NCBI RefSeq assembly: GCF_004362395.1
Contig: NZ_SNWE01000029.1
Location: 1-39,816, forward strand
Reading direction: 5' to 3'
Origin: Salegentibacter sp. 24
GTDB lineage: Bacteria; Bacteroidota; Bacteroidia; Flavobacteriales; Flavobacteriaceae
Length of the DNA: 39,816 nucleotides
Positions 8,488 to 18,537 of the stretch are shown here, in pieces. The notes beneath the pieces were generated by a model. The model saw nothing but the letters and a program-made list of their open reading frames with translations, was not told the origin of the DNA and did not search any database. The position numbers and the translations under genes were made by a program. The stretch's first letter is position 1, and each line of letters opens with the position of its first letter.

Positions 8488-11037
8488 ATGGCAAAGAATT
8501 TAGTGATTGTAGAGTCCCCTGCCAAGGCGAAAACCATCGAAAAATTTTTAGGTAAGGATTATAAGGTGGCTTCCAGTTTTGGCCATATTGCCGACTTGCC
8601 TACAAAAGAGTTAGGTGTAGATACAGAAGGTAATTTTAAACCAAAATATGTAGTTTCTAAAGACAAAAAAGATGTCGTTAGAAAACTAAAAGGTTTTGCG
8701 AAAGATGCGGAAATGGTTTGGCTGGCTAGTGATGAAGACCGGGAAGGAGAGGCTATTGCCTGGCATCTAGCAGAGGAACTTAATCTTAAGAGTGAGAAAA
8801 CTAAGAGAATTGTTTTTCACGAAATCACTAAATCGGCTATTCTGAAGGCGATAGATAATCCTAGAGGGATAAATTATAACCTGGTCAATGCTCAGCAAGC
8901 CCGTAGAGTCCTTGATAGATTGGTTGGTTACGAACTTTCGCCTGTACTATGGCGGAAAGTAAAAGGTGGGCTTTCAGCGGGTAGAGTGCAATCTGTTGCG
9001 GTTAGGCTTATTGTAGAAAGGGAACGCGAAATACAAAGTTTTTCTGCGGAAGCTTCCTTTAGAATAGATGCTGAGTTTGCTACAGAAGATGGTAAATCCT
9101 TTAAAGCGAAGATCCCTAAGAATTTTGATACCCGTAAAGAAGCTGAAAAATTTCTTCAAAAAAACCTGGGATCAGATTTTAAGGTAGCAGAACTTATTAC
9201 AAAACCAGCAAAGAAATCTCCGGCACCACCTTTTACCACCTCCACCTTACAACAGGAAGCAGCGAGAAAATTATATTTTTCGGTAAGTAAGACCATGACT
9301 ATGGCCCAGCGTTTATACGAAGCGGGTCATATTACTTATATGAGAACAGACTCAGTAAACCTTTCGGAAGATGCACGAAAAGGAGCAAATGAGGAAATTT
9401 TAAAAGCATATGGAGATAAATATGCTCAATCCAGACAGTTTAAAGGTAAAACTAAAGGCGCCCAAGAAGCTCATGAGGCTATTAGGCCAACAAATTTTGC
9501 CAATCATTCGGTAAGGGCAGATCGTGATGAACAGCGTTTGTATGAATTAATTTGGAAACGAGCTATTGCATCACAAATGAGCCAAGCTCAATTAGAACGT
9601 ACCAATGTAAAAATTGATGCTTCTAAACACGATAAGCAGTTTTCTGCAAATGGAGAGGTGCTTAAATTTGATGGTTTTTTAAAAGTTTACCTGGAAAGCA
9701 CCGATGATGATGAGGATGCAGAAGAGCAAAACGGAATGTTGCCAGCCTTAAAGCAAAATCAGGTCCTAAATAATAATTACATTACGGCAACTGAAAGGTT
9801 TACCAGGGCACCTTACAGGTACACTGAAGCTTCTTTAGTCAAAAAACTGGAAGAATTGGGGATTGGTCGTCCTTCTACTTATGCGCCAACTATTTCTACA
9901 ATTCAAAATAGAAATTATATCGAAAAGGGGTCAGTAGATGGCACAGAGCGCGAGTATTTGCAATTCCTACTTCAGGGAGAAAATATTAAAGAGAATAAAT
10001 TAACCGAAACTGTTGGAAGCGATAAAGGAAAGTTGGTGCCTACTGCTGTTGGTATGGTGGTAAATGATTTTCTTGTCAATCATTTTTCCAATATTCTGGA
10101 CTATAATTTTACCGCAAAAGTTGAACAGAGTTTTGATGATATTGCGGAAGGGAATGAAGAATGGACCCATATGATGAAAGAATTTTATGAAGACTTTCAT
10201 CCACAAGTAGAGGATGTGGCCAAAAATGCAGATAGGGAAGTTGGGGAAAGAATTTTAGGTGAGGATCCAGAAACCGGGAAACCGGTAAGTGTTCGTTTGG
10301 GAAAATTTGGGCCTATGGTTCAAATCGGCTCAGTGGAGGACGATGAAAAGCCAAAATTTGCCAGCCTTGGTCCTGACCAAACTTTGGATTCTGTAACTTA
10401 CCAAGAAGCTATGGATCTTTTCCAGCTTCCGAAGGAATTAGGAGAATATAAAGATGAAAAAGTTGAGGTGAATAATGGGCGCTTTGGTCCATATGTAAAA
10501 TTCGGTAAGAAATATGTTTCTCTGGAAAAAGGAGAGGACCCTTTGAATGTTAATTTTGAAAGGGCTTTGGAATTGATTAAAGAAAAAGAAAAGGCCGATG
10601 CGCCAATTCATTATTATGAAGATATGCCCGTTCAAAAAGGAGTAGGTCGATTTGGTCCTTTCTTGAAATGGAATGGAATTTTTATTAATGTAAATAAGAA
10701 ATACGATTTTGACAATCTTTCCGTTGAGGATATTGAAACTTTAATTGAGGATAAAAAACGTAAGGAGCGTGAGAAATTGATCCATAATTGGGAACAAGAA
10801 GGAATTAGGGTTGAAAAGGCGCGTTGGGGAAGGTTTAATATCATAAAGGGTAAGACAAAAATTGAATTACCAAAAACTACAGATGCTGAAAATTTGAGTT
10901 TGGAAGAGGTGAAAGAAATTCTTGAGGAAAAGTCTAAAAAAAAGAAAAAAACCACCAAGAAGAAAGCTCCTGTTAAAAAGTCGAATGCTAAGAAAAGCAC
11001 TGCAAAAAAGAAAACAGCTACAAAAAAGAAGAAATAA
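8488..11037 (+). CDS. topA: DNA topoisomerase I
   Basis: Type IA topoisomerase that relaxes negative supercoils by a single-strand break. At 849 residues it begins with the TOPRIM domain (IVESPAKAKTIEKFLG, then DEDREGEAIAWHL). The catalytic tyrosine is Tyr284 in ITYMRTDS. The C-terminal region contains repeated 'GRFGPYVKFG'-type units of the TOPRIM C-terminal repeat family instead of cysteine zinc fingers. It ends in a lysine-rich tail of about 35 residues likely to bind DNA. The downstream arginase-fold gene starts 3 bases after the stop, so the two share a transcript. Confidence 0.97.
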   Translation: MAKNLVIVESPAKAKTIEKFLGKDYKVASSFGHIADLPTKELGVDTEGNFKPKYVVSKDKKDVVRKLKGFAKDAEMVWLASDEDREGEAIAWHLAEELNLKSEKTKRIVFHEITKSAILKAIDNPRGINYNLVNAQQARRVLDRLVGYELSPVLWRKVKGGLSAGRVQSVAVRLIVEREREIQSFSAEASFRIDAEFATEDGKSFKAKIPKNFDTRKEAEKFLQKNLGSDFKVAELITKPAKKSPAPPFTTSTLQQEAARKLYFSVSKTMTMAQRLYEAGHITYMRTDSVNLSEDARKGANEEILKAYGDKYAQSRQFKGKTKGAQEAHEAIRPTNFANHSVRADRDEQRLYELIWKRAIASQMSQAQLERTNVKIDASKHDKQFSANGEVLKFDGFLKVYLESTDDDEDAEEQNGMLPALKQNQVLNNNYITATERFTRAPYRYTEASLVKKLEELGIGRPSTYAPTISTIQNRNYIEKGSVDGTEREYLQFLLQGENIKENKLTETVGSDKGKLVPTAVGMVVNDFLVNHFSNILDYNFTAKVEQSFDDIAEGNEEWTHMMKEFYEDFHPQVEDVAKNADREVGERILGEDPETGKPVSVRLGKFGPMVQIGSVEDDEKPKFASLGPDQTLDSVTYQEAMDLFQLPKELGEYKDEKVEVNNGRFGPYVKFGKKYVSLEKGEDPLNVNFERALELIKEKEKADAPIHYYEDMPVQKGVGRFGPFLKWNGIFINVNKKYDFDNLSVEDIETLIEDKKRKEREKLIHNWEQEGIRVEKARWGRFNIIKGKTKIELPKTTDAENLSLEEVKEILEEKSKKKKKTTKKKAPVKKSNAKKSTAKKKTATKKKK

Positions 11038-11040
11038 TTT

Positions 11041-12201
11041 ATGGATTTAGATTTTCTGAGTCCCCTTTCTGAAGTTTTGCTTCGGGAAATTAATGGATTT
11101 GGTGAATATACCCTGGGGAATTCAGTGAAAAAACATACTGCCTCTCAAGGCTTACCAGATTTAAATGGGGTGCAAATGGCGGTAGTTGGTATTAAGGAAA
11201 ACCGTTTGGGAGAGGAAATAGACTTTCTTGATTTTGAAGGTATAAGAAAAGCATTTTATAGTTTGTTCCCTGGAAACTGGGATATTGCTATCGCCGATTT
11301 AGGTGATGTTGAAAAAGGCGAAACGGTTGAGGATACTTATTTTGCGGTTCAAACGCTTGTGGCTCGATTGGTTAAAAAAGATATCATTCCGGTCCTTTTA
11401 GGAGGGAGTCAAGATTTGGTTTATGGGCAATACCGGGCTTATGATACCTTGGATCAAATGGTGAATTTAGTGAATATTGATAGCCGTTTCGATTTGGGTA
11501 ATGCCGAAAACCCCATAAGTAATAGGTCTTATGTAGGTAAAATAGTCGTAAATCAACCTTATAATTTGTTTAATTATTCTAACATCGGTTATCAAACCTA
11601 TTTCAATTCACAGGATGAAATAGAATTGATGGAACGGCTGTTTTTTGATGCCTATCGACTAGGTGAAGTGAGCAATAATATTAAATTGGTAGAGCCGGTT
11701 ATGCGGGATGCTAATATGGTAGCTATAGATTTGGCAGCTGTTAGTGCACCTTCTTCTGGTTCTCGGGATATAGCTTCTCCAAATGGCTTTGACGGTAAAG
11801 AGATTTGTGCACTCTCACGCTATGCGGGTATTAGTGATAAAGTGAGTTCCTTTGGAATTTATGAATATGATAATCTTAAATTTGGAAATTTGGGCGCGAT
11901 GTTAATAGCTCAAATGATATGGTATTTCGCCGAAGGTGTTAATTATCGAACTAATGAAAATACTATTTCCGCAAAAAAAGAGTTTACAAAGTATCAGGTT
12001 CCAATAGATGATGAGGTGCTGGTGTTTTATAAAAGCCCTGTCAGTGGAAGATGGTGGATAGAGATCCCGTTTTTAGCACATCTAAATACTAAATTGAAAA
12101 AGAGTACGTTATTACCTTGCAGTGAGGAGGATTACCTGGAAGCTTGCAATCAGGTGATTCCTGAAAGGTGGTATAAAGCAAAAAGAAAAAACGAAGTTTA
12201 A
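11041..12201 (+). CDS. Arginase/formimidoylglutamase-fold protein, probably non-catalytic
   Basis: A 386-residue protein that follows the ureohydrolase (arginase, agmatinase, formimidoylglutamase) layout, but its metal-binding motifs are altered. The usual GGDHS reads GGSQD at 121-125, with Gln124 in place of the His ligand. The usual DAHxD reads DSRFD at 147-151, with Arg149 in place of His. The usual DxD reads DLA at 230-232. With these ligands absent, the two-manganese centre should not form, so hydrolase activity is unlikely. It sits between topA (3-base gap) and gldK. A structural or assembly role near gliding genes is possible but unproven. Confidence 0.8.
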   Translation: MDLDFLSPLSEVLLREINGFGEYTLGNSVKKHTASQGLPDLNGVQMAVVGIKENRLGEEIDFLDFEGIRKAFYSLFPGNWDIAIADLGDVEKGETVEDTYFAVQTLVARLVKKDIIPVLLGGSQDLVYGQYRAYDTLDQMVNLVNIDSRFDLGNAENPISNRSYVGKIVVNQPYNLFNYSNIGYQTYFNSQDEIELMERLFFDAYRLGEVSNNIKLVEPVMRDANMVAIDLAAVSAPSSGSRDIASPNGFDGKEICALSRYAGISDKVSSFGIYEYDNLKFGNLGAMLIAQMIWYFAEGVNYRTNENTISAKKEFTKYQVPIDDEVLVFYKSPVSGRWWIEIPFLAHLNTKLKKSTLLPCSEEDYLEACNQVIPERWYKAKRKNEV

Positions 12202-12316
12202 AATAATTTCAGGCATTAGTGGTATTTACTGTATTTTTACCTAAAATATTGTTTTTTAAAAAATAATTAGATAGGTTTACTGCCGTAAATTGAGATGTCT
12301 TAACCTAAATGAAACT

Positions 12317-13684
12317 ATGAAGAAATATATTTCGCTAATAGCTGTTCTAGCCTTGCTTTCAAGCTGTGGGCGTGGAGATCGTGGGCAGCTTGTCGGTGCG
12401 AAAGGGGAGGAATGGAATCCGGAGAAACCATTAGGGATGACATTAATTCCTGGTGGTGCGTTTACTATGGGGAAAGCTGATGATGATCTTGCGGGCAAAC
12501 GCAATGCTCCTCTGAAAACGGTGACTGTTCGTTCTTTTTATATGGATGAAACAGAAATTACCAATGCCGAATATCGTCAGTTTGTCAATTATGTAAGGGA
12601 TTCTGTTGTTAGAACGGAATTAGCTATTATGGCTGAAAATATGGGGGAAACAGAAGGCACTGGGGGCATTGGAGATTACGCTTTCCTAGATACCGAAGAG
12701 GGTGAAATGACTCCCTATGAAGAATACATGTTAAATACTTACGGTCAAGGAGGTCCTTCGGATACCTATGCAAACCGCCGTTTAAATAAGGATATAGAAA
12801 TTATTTGGGATACAGAAGATTATCCAGATGTGTATTATGCAGAGGTAATGGACATGCTGCACATTCCCATGGATGAAGTTTATAATGGCCAGCGCACTAT
12901 AGATGTTGATAAATTAAAATTTACTTACACCTGGATGGATATTCAGGGTGCTGCTAAAGAACAAGGGGATAGAAGTAATTTTATTAAAAGTGAAGAGATT
13001 GAAGTTTATCCGGATACCACGGTTTGGATAAGGGATTTCAATTATGCTTATAACGAGCCAATGCACAATGATTATTTCTGGCATAGTGCCTTTGATGATT
13101 ATCCTGTAGTGGGGGTTTCATGGAAACAGGCCAGGGCTTTCGCACAATGGAGAACACTTTACCACAATTATTACAGAAGGGAGAAAGGAGATCACAATGT
13201 ACCTTCCTACCGTTTACCGACGGAAGCTGAATGGGAATATGCTGCTCGTGGAGGGTTGGATGGTGCTACTTACCCGTGGGGAGGTCCATATACTAAAAAT
13301 GATCGAGGATGTTTTATGGCTAATTTTAAACCATTAAGAGGAGATTACGCTGCTGATCAGGCTTTATATACAGTTGAGGCAAAATCTTATGCGCCTAATG
13401 ATTATGGTCTTTATAATATGGCCGGGAATGTTGGTGAATGGGTCTTTTCCACTTACGACCCTGCTTCTTATGAATATATGTCTTCCATGAACCCTACAGT
13501 TAATAATCCAGATGACATGCGCAAAGTAGTCCGTGGGGGCTCCTGGAAGGATGTTGCCTATTTCCTTCAGGTAAGTTCAAGAGATTATGAATATGCTGAT
13601 TCTGCAAGAAGCTATATCGGCTTTAGAACTGTGCAGGATTACCTTGGAACAGATGTTACCCTAAATCAACCCGCAAGTAATTAA
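12317..13684 (+). CDS. gldK: Gliding motility/T9SS lipoprotein GldK
   Basis: Outer-membrane lipoprotein that with GldN forms the periplasmic ring of the type IX secretion system. The start at 12317 is preferred because it gives a clean signal peptide, MKKYISLIAVLALLSSC, with Cys17 as the lipidation site. A start 27 bases earlier would bury it. The rest of the 455 residues is a formylglycine-generating-enzyme-like (FGE-sulfatase) domain, with features such as YRLPTEAEWEYAARGG, NMAGNVGEWV and VVRGGSWKD. An insert of about 150 residues separates the first strands from the main fold. It is the first gene of the gldKLMN operon. Confidence 0.95.
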   Translation: MKKYISLIAVLALLSSCGRGDRGQLVGAKGEEWNPEKPLGMTLIPGGAFTMGKADDDLAGKRNAPLKTVTVRSFYMDETEITNAEYRQFVNYVRDSVVRTELAIMAENMGETEGTGGIGDYAFLDTEEGEMTPYEEYMLNTYGQGGPSDTYANRRLNKDIEIIWDTEDYPDVYYAEVMDMLHIPMDEVYNGQRTIDVDKLKFTYTWMDIQGAAKEQGDRSNFIKSEEIEVYPDTTVWIRDFNYAYNEPMHNDYFWHSAFDDYPVVGVSWKQARAFAQWRTLYHNYYRREKGDHNVPSYRLPTEAEWEYAARGGLDGATYPWGGPYTKNDRGCFMANFKPLRGDYAADQALYTVEAKSYAPNDYGLYNMAGNVGEWVFSTYDPASYEYMSSMNPTVNNPDDMRKVVRGGSWKDVAYFLQVSSRDYEYADSARSYIGFRTVQDYLGTDVTLNQPASN

Positions 13685-13727
13685 CAACCTATTTAAACAG
13701 TAGAAAATCTAAATCTATTTTATTATT

Positions 13728-14387
13728 ATGGCAAAATCGAATTCAACTAAGAGAATAACTAACATGGTGTACGGTTTAGGTGCATCCGTGGTAATATTAG
13801 GTGCACTTTTTAAAATTATGCACTGGCCTTTTGCAAACCCTATGCTAATTGCCGGTCTTGTAGTAGAGGCTTTTGTATTTGCATATTCAGCTTTTGAACC
13901 TACTGATGATGATCTTGACTGGTCTCTTGTGTATCCAGAATTGGCCGGCGGACAGGCAAATAGGCGTGCTGCGACGGTAATTGAAGATGAAAAAGAAACT
14001 CAAGGACAGTTATCAAAGAAATTAGATGAGATGCTTAAAGAGGCTAAAATTGATGCCAATTTGATGCACAGTCTTGGAGACAGTATCCGTAATTTTGAAG
14101 GTGCTGCCAAAGGAATTGCTCCTACAGTAGATGCCATGGCTTCTCAAAAAAAATACAGCGAAGAGCTTACCACAGCTGCTACCCAAATGGAGACTTTAAA
14201 CAATATCTATAAGGCTCAGGTAGAATCTGCCTCTCGTCAGGCGGAAATTAACCAGGAGGTTGTGGAAAATGCCGGTAAATTAAACCAGGAAATGGGGTCA
14301 CTCGCCGCTAACCTTTCCTCCCTGAACGGAGTTTATGGAGGTATGCTTACCGCTATGAATGGTACTCGCAGCATGGCGACTAATTAG
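13728..14387 (+). CDS. gldL: Gliding motility motor subunit GldL
   Basis: Inner-membrane subunit of the proton-driven GldLM motor that powers type IX secretion and gliding. Two N-terminal membrane helices lie at about residues 13-30 and 38-55. Glu47 in the second helix is the conserved acidic residue equivalent to the proton-path glutamate of characterised GldL. The cytoplasmic part (70-219) is helical. The length of 219 is usual. It follows gldK by 43 bases. Confidence 0.94.
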   Translation: MAKSNSTKRITNMVYGLGASVVILGALFKIMHWPFANPMLIAGLVVEAFVFAYSAFEPTDDDLDWSLVYPELAGGQANRRAATVIEDEKETQGQLSKKLDEMLKEAKIDANLMHSLGDSIRNFEGAAKGIAPTVDAMASQKKYSEELTTAATQMETLNNIYKAQVESASRQAEINQEVVENAGKLNQEMGSLAANLSSLNGVYGGMLTAMNGTRSMATN

Positions 14388-14439
14388 TGAATGCACCGCT
14401 TGAAAATCTAAATTATTAAAGAACAAAACTAATTAGCAC

Positions 14440-15984
14440 ATGGCGTCTGGAAAACAAACACCAAGACAGAAGATGATTAACCTGATGTATTTGGTATTCA
14501 TCGCAATGATGGCACTAAATATGTCTAAGGAAGTATTAACAGCTTTTGGTCAAATGAAAGAAGACCTTGAGGAATCTAATGCTACTACATCTCAACGTAA
14601 CGATTTGGCAATGGCCGGTTTGGCCGCAAAAGCCGATGAACAACCAGCAAAGTACGAAGAATTAGAAGCTAAAGCGGCACAGATTGGGGTGCTTTCCGAT
14701 AATCTTTATAACACTATTGGAAGCCTTAAAGATGAGCTGCTGGCGGATTTTGAAGGCGAGGAAAGGAATAACTATGAGGCTATGGACCGTGCAGATAAGC
14801 TGGACAACTTGTTTTTTGCCAGTGGAAGAATTTCTCCTAAGGGGGAAGAGTTTGTAGCGGCTATAGACAATTATAGAAATGAGGTACTTGCCATCTTAGG
14901 TGACGATTTTGCACAAATCAGAAATGAAGTGGCAAGCGATTTTTCTACAGAAGAGGTAACTAATAGTGAAAATGTTACCCAACCCTGGTTAATGTATAAT
15001 TATCAGGGATTCCCATTAATTGCTTCTTTAACAAAATTTACCCAGATACAATCTGATGTCAGAACCACTGAAAATGATATTTTATCTTCGATGTTAGCTG
15101 GACAATTGCAAAGTGATGTGTCCTTAACTAATTATCAGGCTATTGTTGTTCCTGATAAAACGGCATTCTTTAGTGGTGAAAATTTTAAGGGTAAAGTTGT
15201 CTTAGGTCGATTAGACCCAACTTTAAAATTTGAAAATGTAGTTATTAATGGTAATGAAGTAGAAAGCACCCAGGCAGGACAGGTGATTCTTGATTTTCCA
15301 GCAGGAAATGTTGGAGAAAAGGAAATTACCGGGGAGCTTCAGTTTAAAGAAGGAGACTCTATTGTTAGAATTCCGATTAAGAGTTCATATGCAGTGATCC
15401 CAAAACCTAATTCAGCAGTTATTTCAGCTGATAAGATGAATGTGCTTTATCGTGGGGTACAAAACCCGATGACCATTTCAATTCCTGGAGTTGGAAATAT
15501 TAACGCTCAAGCCCCCGGTCTTTCGGCCACAGGTGGTGCCGGGCAATATGTGATGAATGTTACTAATTTGCAGGCGCGAGAGGTTGCCATTAAAGTTAGC
15601 GGTACACTACCAGGTGGCGAAACAGTAACAGACAGTAAAACTTTTAGAATTAAGGATATACCCCAGCCTGTGGGAACCATTAGAGGTGAAGGCGGTTCTG
15701 TGCAAATGCAGCGTAATAGTTTAGAGATTTCTACTGTGGGCGCCAGTTTACCTGATTTTGATTTTAATCTAGATCTTAATGTAACAGGATTTAGCTTTAA
15801 AGTTCCTGGACAACCTACAATAAGGGTGAATGGAAGTAAATTGGATTCCAATGCGAAAGCCGCATTAAGAAGGGCCGGAAGAGGAGAAACCGTTCAGATT
15901 TTCGATATAGAGGCAGGCATCGCTGGTAATTCTAGTTACAAGCTTAAAAAGGTCGCTCCGGTTATTATCGAGCTGACGAACTAA
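14440..15984 (+). CDS. gldM: Gliding motility motor subunit GldM
   Basis: Partner of GldL: a single membrane helix (about residues 13-33, MINLMYLVFIAMMALN) followed by a long periplasmic arm of stacked domains reaching towards the GldKN ring. The 514-residue length and the opening MASGKQTPRQKMIN are typical. The periplasmic part starts helical, then becomes beta-rich and ends in VAPVIIEL. It lies between gldL and gldN with short gaps, so it is co-transcribed. Confidence 0.95.
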   Translation: MASGKQTPRQKMINLMYLVFIAMMALNMSKEVLTAFGQMKEDLEESNATTSQRNDLAMAGLAAKADEQPAKYEELEAKAAQIGVLSDNLYNTIGSLKDELLADFEGEERNNYEAMDRADKLDNLFFASGRISPKGEEFVAAIDNYRNEVLAILGDDFAQIRNEVASDFSTEEVTNSENVTQPWLMYNYQGFPLIASLTKFTQIQSDVRTTENDILSSMLAGQLQSDVSLTNYQAIVVPDKTAFFSGENFKGKVVLGRLDPTLKFENVVINGNEVESTQAGQVILDFPAGNVGEKEITGELQFKEGDSIVRIPIKSSYAVIPKPNSAVISADKMNVLYRGVQNPMTISIPGVGNINAQAPGLSATGGAGQYVMNVTNLQAREVAIKVSGTLPGGETVTDSKTFRIKDIPQPVGTIRGEGGSVQMQRNSLEISTVGASLPDFDFNLDLNVTGFSFKVPGQPTIRVNGSKLDSNAKAALRRAGRGETVQIFDIEAGIAGNSSYKLKKVAPVIIELTN

Positions 15985-15997
15985 TAAAATTTAGAAG

Positions 15998-16891
15998 ATG
16001 AGTTGGAGAGGAATTTTATTGAATGCTTTAGTGTTATTTTTTACAATAACATCTTACGGGCAGGCAAATATTTTAAATGCCGATAGCCCGGAAGAAATTG
16101 GTAAAAAAACCGAAGCCCAAATTCAAAGTGATTTAAACGATGAACCACTTGAATATGGATATGTTGGAGAACGCGATATTTTATGGTCTAAGAATGTATG
16201 GGAGAAAATTGATCTTGATGAGCGAGTTAATTTTCCGTTGTATTATCCTATAGATGTCAACAACATTGGCGATAATCGTCGTTCCCTTTATGATGTATTA
16301 ATTTCGGCTATTAAGGATGGCAAGATTAAGAAAATTTATGCTGATTCTTATTTTAACGAAGAACGGACCTTAGAAGATATTCAGGCTACCCTCTCTAAAG
16401 TTGATACTACAAATCTGGGTATAGAGCAGTATAATGCTGGAGAAGAAGTAGACCCGCAGTTTATTGATCGTAGAGATCTTGGTGCTGCTGACATCGCTCA
16501 ATATCATATCCGAGGGATGTGGTATTTCGATAAGCGACAGGCTGAACTCAAGTACAGATTATTGGGAATCGCTCCTGTAGCACCAGATGTTAACTTTATA
16601 GATTCTGGCCAGTCCGATCTTGTAGAGCTTTTCTGGGTTTTTTTCCCGGATGCCAGAGAGGTATTACATGAGAATAGTGCTTATACCATAGGGGGCTCGG
16701 GACAATCAATCACCTTTGATCATCTTTTGAATTCTAGACGATTTAATGCACTTATTTATAAAGAGGATAATGTTTATGGAGATCGTCCAATAGATGACTA
16801 TATTGTTGATAATGCCTTTATGGAACTTTTGGAGTCACAAAGAATACAAGAACAAATAAGAAATTTCGAATTAGATATGTGGAGTTATTAA
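15998..16891 (+). CDS. gldN: Gliding motility/T9SS protein GldN
   Basis: Periplasmic component that binds GldK to form the ring of the type IX secretion system. A signal peptide ends around residue 22 (after ITSYGQA). The mature part includes the family region with NFPLYYPID and the central YHIRGMWYFDKRQAELKYRL. Length is 297 residues. It starts 13 bases after gldM and is followed by a terminator, closing the operon. Confidence 0.94.
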   Translation: MSWRGILLNALVLFFTITSYGQANILNADSPEEIGKKTEAQIQSDLNDEPLEYGYVGERDILWSKNVWEKIDLDERVNFPLYYPIDVNNIGDNRRSLYDVLISAIKDGKIKKIYADSYFNEERTLEDIQATLSKVDTTNLGIEQYNAGEEVDPQFIDRRDLGAADIAQYHIRGMWYFDKRQAELKYRLLGIAPVAPDVNFIDSGQSDLVELFWVFFPDAREVLHENSAYTIGGSGQSITFDHLLNSRRFNALIYKEDNVYGDRPIDDYIVDNAFMELLESQRIQEQIRNFELDMWSY

Positions 16892-16918
16892 CAACTAAAA
16901 GTTTTAAAGATTGATATT

Positions 16919-16946
16919 AAAAAGCGTTCCTTTAGGGGCGCTTTTT
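16919..16946 (+). terminator. Rho-independent terminator after gldN
   Basis: AAAAAGCG (16919-16926) pairs with CGCTTTTT (16939-16946). The stem extends inwards through two G-T and two C-G pairs to a TTTA loop. The T-run makes it a normal terminator for the gldKLMN transcript. Confidence 0.88.
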
Positions 16947-16991
16947 CTATTTGCAAGCTTAGCTTTGTCTTTATTTTTTTATTTTTAAACT

Positions 16992-18047
16992 ATGTTAGAT
17001 TATATTATAGTTGGATTAGGTTTAAGCGGTATTGCCCTTAGTCGTAGGCTTGAAGAAAGAAATAAGCAGTTTATAGTTTTTGAAGATGGATCTCAAAAAT
17101 CTTCCCTTGTGGCAGGCGGATTGTTTAATCCGGTCATTCTCAAACGATTTACATTGGCCTGGAATGCAAATGAACAAATGCAGATCGCCATTCCGTTTTA
17201 TAAGAAAATAGAAGCCAAACTGCAGACCAGGATTGTACATTCAATAGAAATTTACAGGAAATTCTTTTCCGCTGAAGAACAAAACAATTGGTTTGAAGCA
17301 GCGGATAAACCCATGCTTTCTGAGTTTTTAGACACTAGGCTGGTAAAAGATATTAATCCCAATATCCCTTCAGACTTCTCATTTGGTAGAGTCAGACAAA
17401 CCGGGGTGATAGATACCGATGTTTTGATAAAGGAATACCGTAATCACCTAAAAACCATAAATAAAATTCAATTCGAAAGGTTTGATTATAGTGCGCTTCA
17501 AATAAATGAAGACTCCATAAATTATAATGGAATTTCAGCCAAACATATTATCTTTTGCGAAGGCTTTGGATTACAATCTAATCCATTTTTCAGTTATCTA
17601 CCCTTACAAGGAAATAAAGGGGAATACATTACGATTTATTCAGAAGAACTCAAACTTAAGGTTGCGGTGAAATCCTCGGTTTTTATTATTCCGTTAGGCA
17701 ATAACTTATATAAAGTAGGGGCTACTTATGATAATCAGGATAGAAATCCCCAACCAAGTAAACGCGCAAGGATAGAACTTGAAGAAAAAGTCAAAAAGCT
17801 TCTTACCTGCAGTTTTGAGGTGATAGATCAATCGGCAGGGATTAGACCGGCCAGTAAAGACCGAAAACCCATGGTAGGCAGACATCCAAAGTATAAAAAT
17901 CTTTATTGTTGTAATGGCTTTGGAAGTCGGGGTGTCCTTATTTCACCAAAGGTTTCTGCTGATTTAATAGCATATATAGAGAATAAAATTCCACTGCCCC
18001 AGGAGATCAATCTAAATAGATTCAGTAAGAAACATTTTCCCTCTTAA
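16992..18047 (+). CDS. FAD-dependent oxidoreductase (DAO family)
   Basis: A 351-residue flavoprotein of the D-amino-acid-oxidase/glycine-oxidase type. The N-terminal dinucleotide-binding fold is clear: YIIVGLGLSGIALSRRLEER, with a GxGxxG at residues 8-13, and FED closing the second strand. The C-terminal substrate/FAD region has GIRPASKDRKPMVGRHP and NGFGSRG, as in amine oxidases including the C-terminal half of MnmC. The substrate cannot be told from sequence. It is cytoplasmic with no signal peptide. It ends convergently with the DUF983 gene, overlapping it by 4 bases. Confidence 0.87.
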   Translation: MLDYIIVGLGLSGIALSRRLEERNKQFIVFEDGSQKSSLVAGGLFNPVILKRFTLAWNANEQMQIAIPFYKKIEAKLQTRIVHSIEIYRKFFSAEEQNNWFEAADKPMLSEFLDTRLVKDINPNIPSDFSFGRVRQTGVIDTDVLIKEYRNHLKTINKIQFERFDYSALQINEDSINYNGISAKHIIFCEGFGLQSNPFFSYLPLQGNKGEYITIYSEELKLKVAVKSSVFIIPLGNNLYKVGATYDNQDRNPQPSKRARIELEEKVKKLLTCSFEVIDQSAGIRPASKDRKPMVGRHPKYKNLYCCNGFGSRGVLISPKVSADLIAYIENKIPLPQEINLNRFSKKHFPS

Positions 18048-18430
18048 TTATTTCCTGAGTTCGGCTTATAATGTAGAAACAGGTTGATCCAGATGTTTCT
18101 GGAAAGTCTAACAATTATGGGCATAAATACAACCAGGGTTCCAATTATAACCACAAAAGAAGTTAATAGACCACCGCCTAAAAAGAAATAGGCAATTATA
18201 AAGGCGGCTACAGCAAAAGCAATTCCTACAGCATAACTCACATACATGGCACCAAAAAAAAAGGAAGGTTCTATTTTGTACTTTGTTCCGCAATGTGAAC
18301 AGTGCTCGTGCATATCAAAAATACGTCCTAATTTATATGGGTTGCTTTCCAAATACATGCTTTCCTTATGGCAAACTGGACAGGTGCCAGTTAGTATACT
18401 GTAAAGTTTTGTTCCTTTAAAAAATTTCAT
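18044..18430 (-). CDS. DUF983 membrane protein with zinc-ribbon N-terminus
   Basis: A 128-residue protein with two cysteine pairs in the N-terminal half (TCPVCHKE and HCSHCGTKY) that look like a zinc ribbon. Two hydrophobic helices follow at about 56-82 and 86-108. This is the layout of the DUF983 family, whose function is unknown. It is convergent with the FAD oxidoreductase and divergent from the ABC-F gene. Confidence 0.85.
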   Translation of the reverse strand: MKFFKGTKLYSILTGTCPVCHKESMYLESNPYKLGRIFDMHEHCSHCGTKYKIEPSFFFGAMYVSYAVGIAFAVAAFIIAYFFLGGGLLTSFVVIIGTLVVFMPIIVRLSRNIWINLFLHYKPNSGNN

Positions 18431-18511
18431 AATTGGTTGTCAGAGAGTTATAAGTTTGAACGAGACTTTATATTGGAAGCGTACATATTTTTTTCACATT
18501 GTAAATTTAGG

Positions 18512-18519
18512 CATATTTG
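18512..18519 (+). promoter_or_regulatory. Weak candidate -7 element for the ABC-F gene
   Basis: CATATTTG is one base from TAnnTTTG and lies 18 bases before the start codon. No good TTG is found at the usual distance, so this is only a suggestion. Confidence 0.3.
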
Positions 18520-18537
18520 CAAAAATAAAATCTACAA

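Noticed and set aside
12290-12316. Upstream ATG for gldK
   Set aside because: It would place nine polar residues before the lipoprotein signal peptide, which starts cleanly at 12317.
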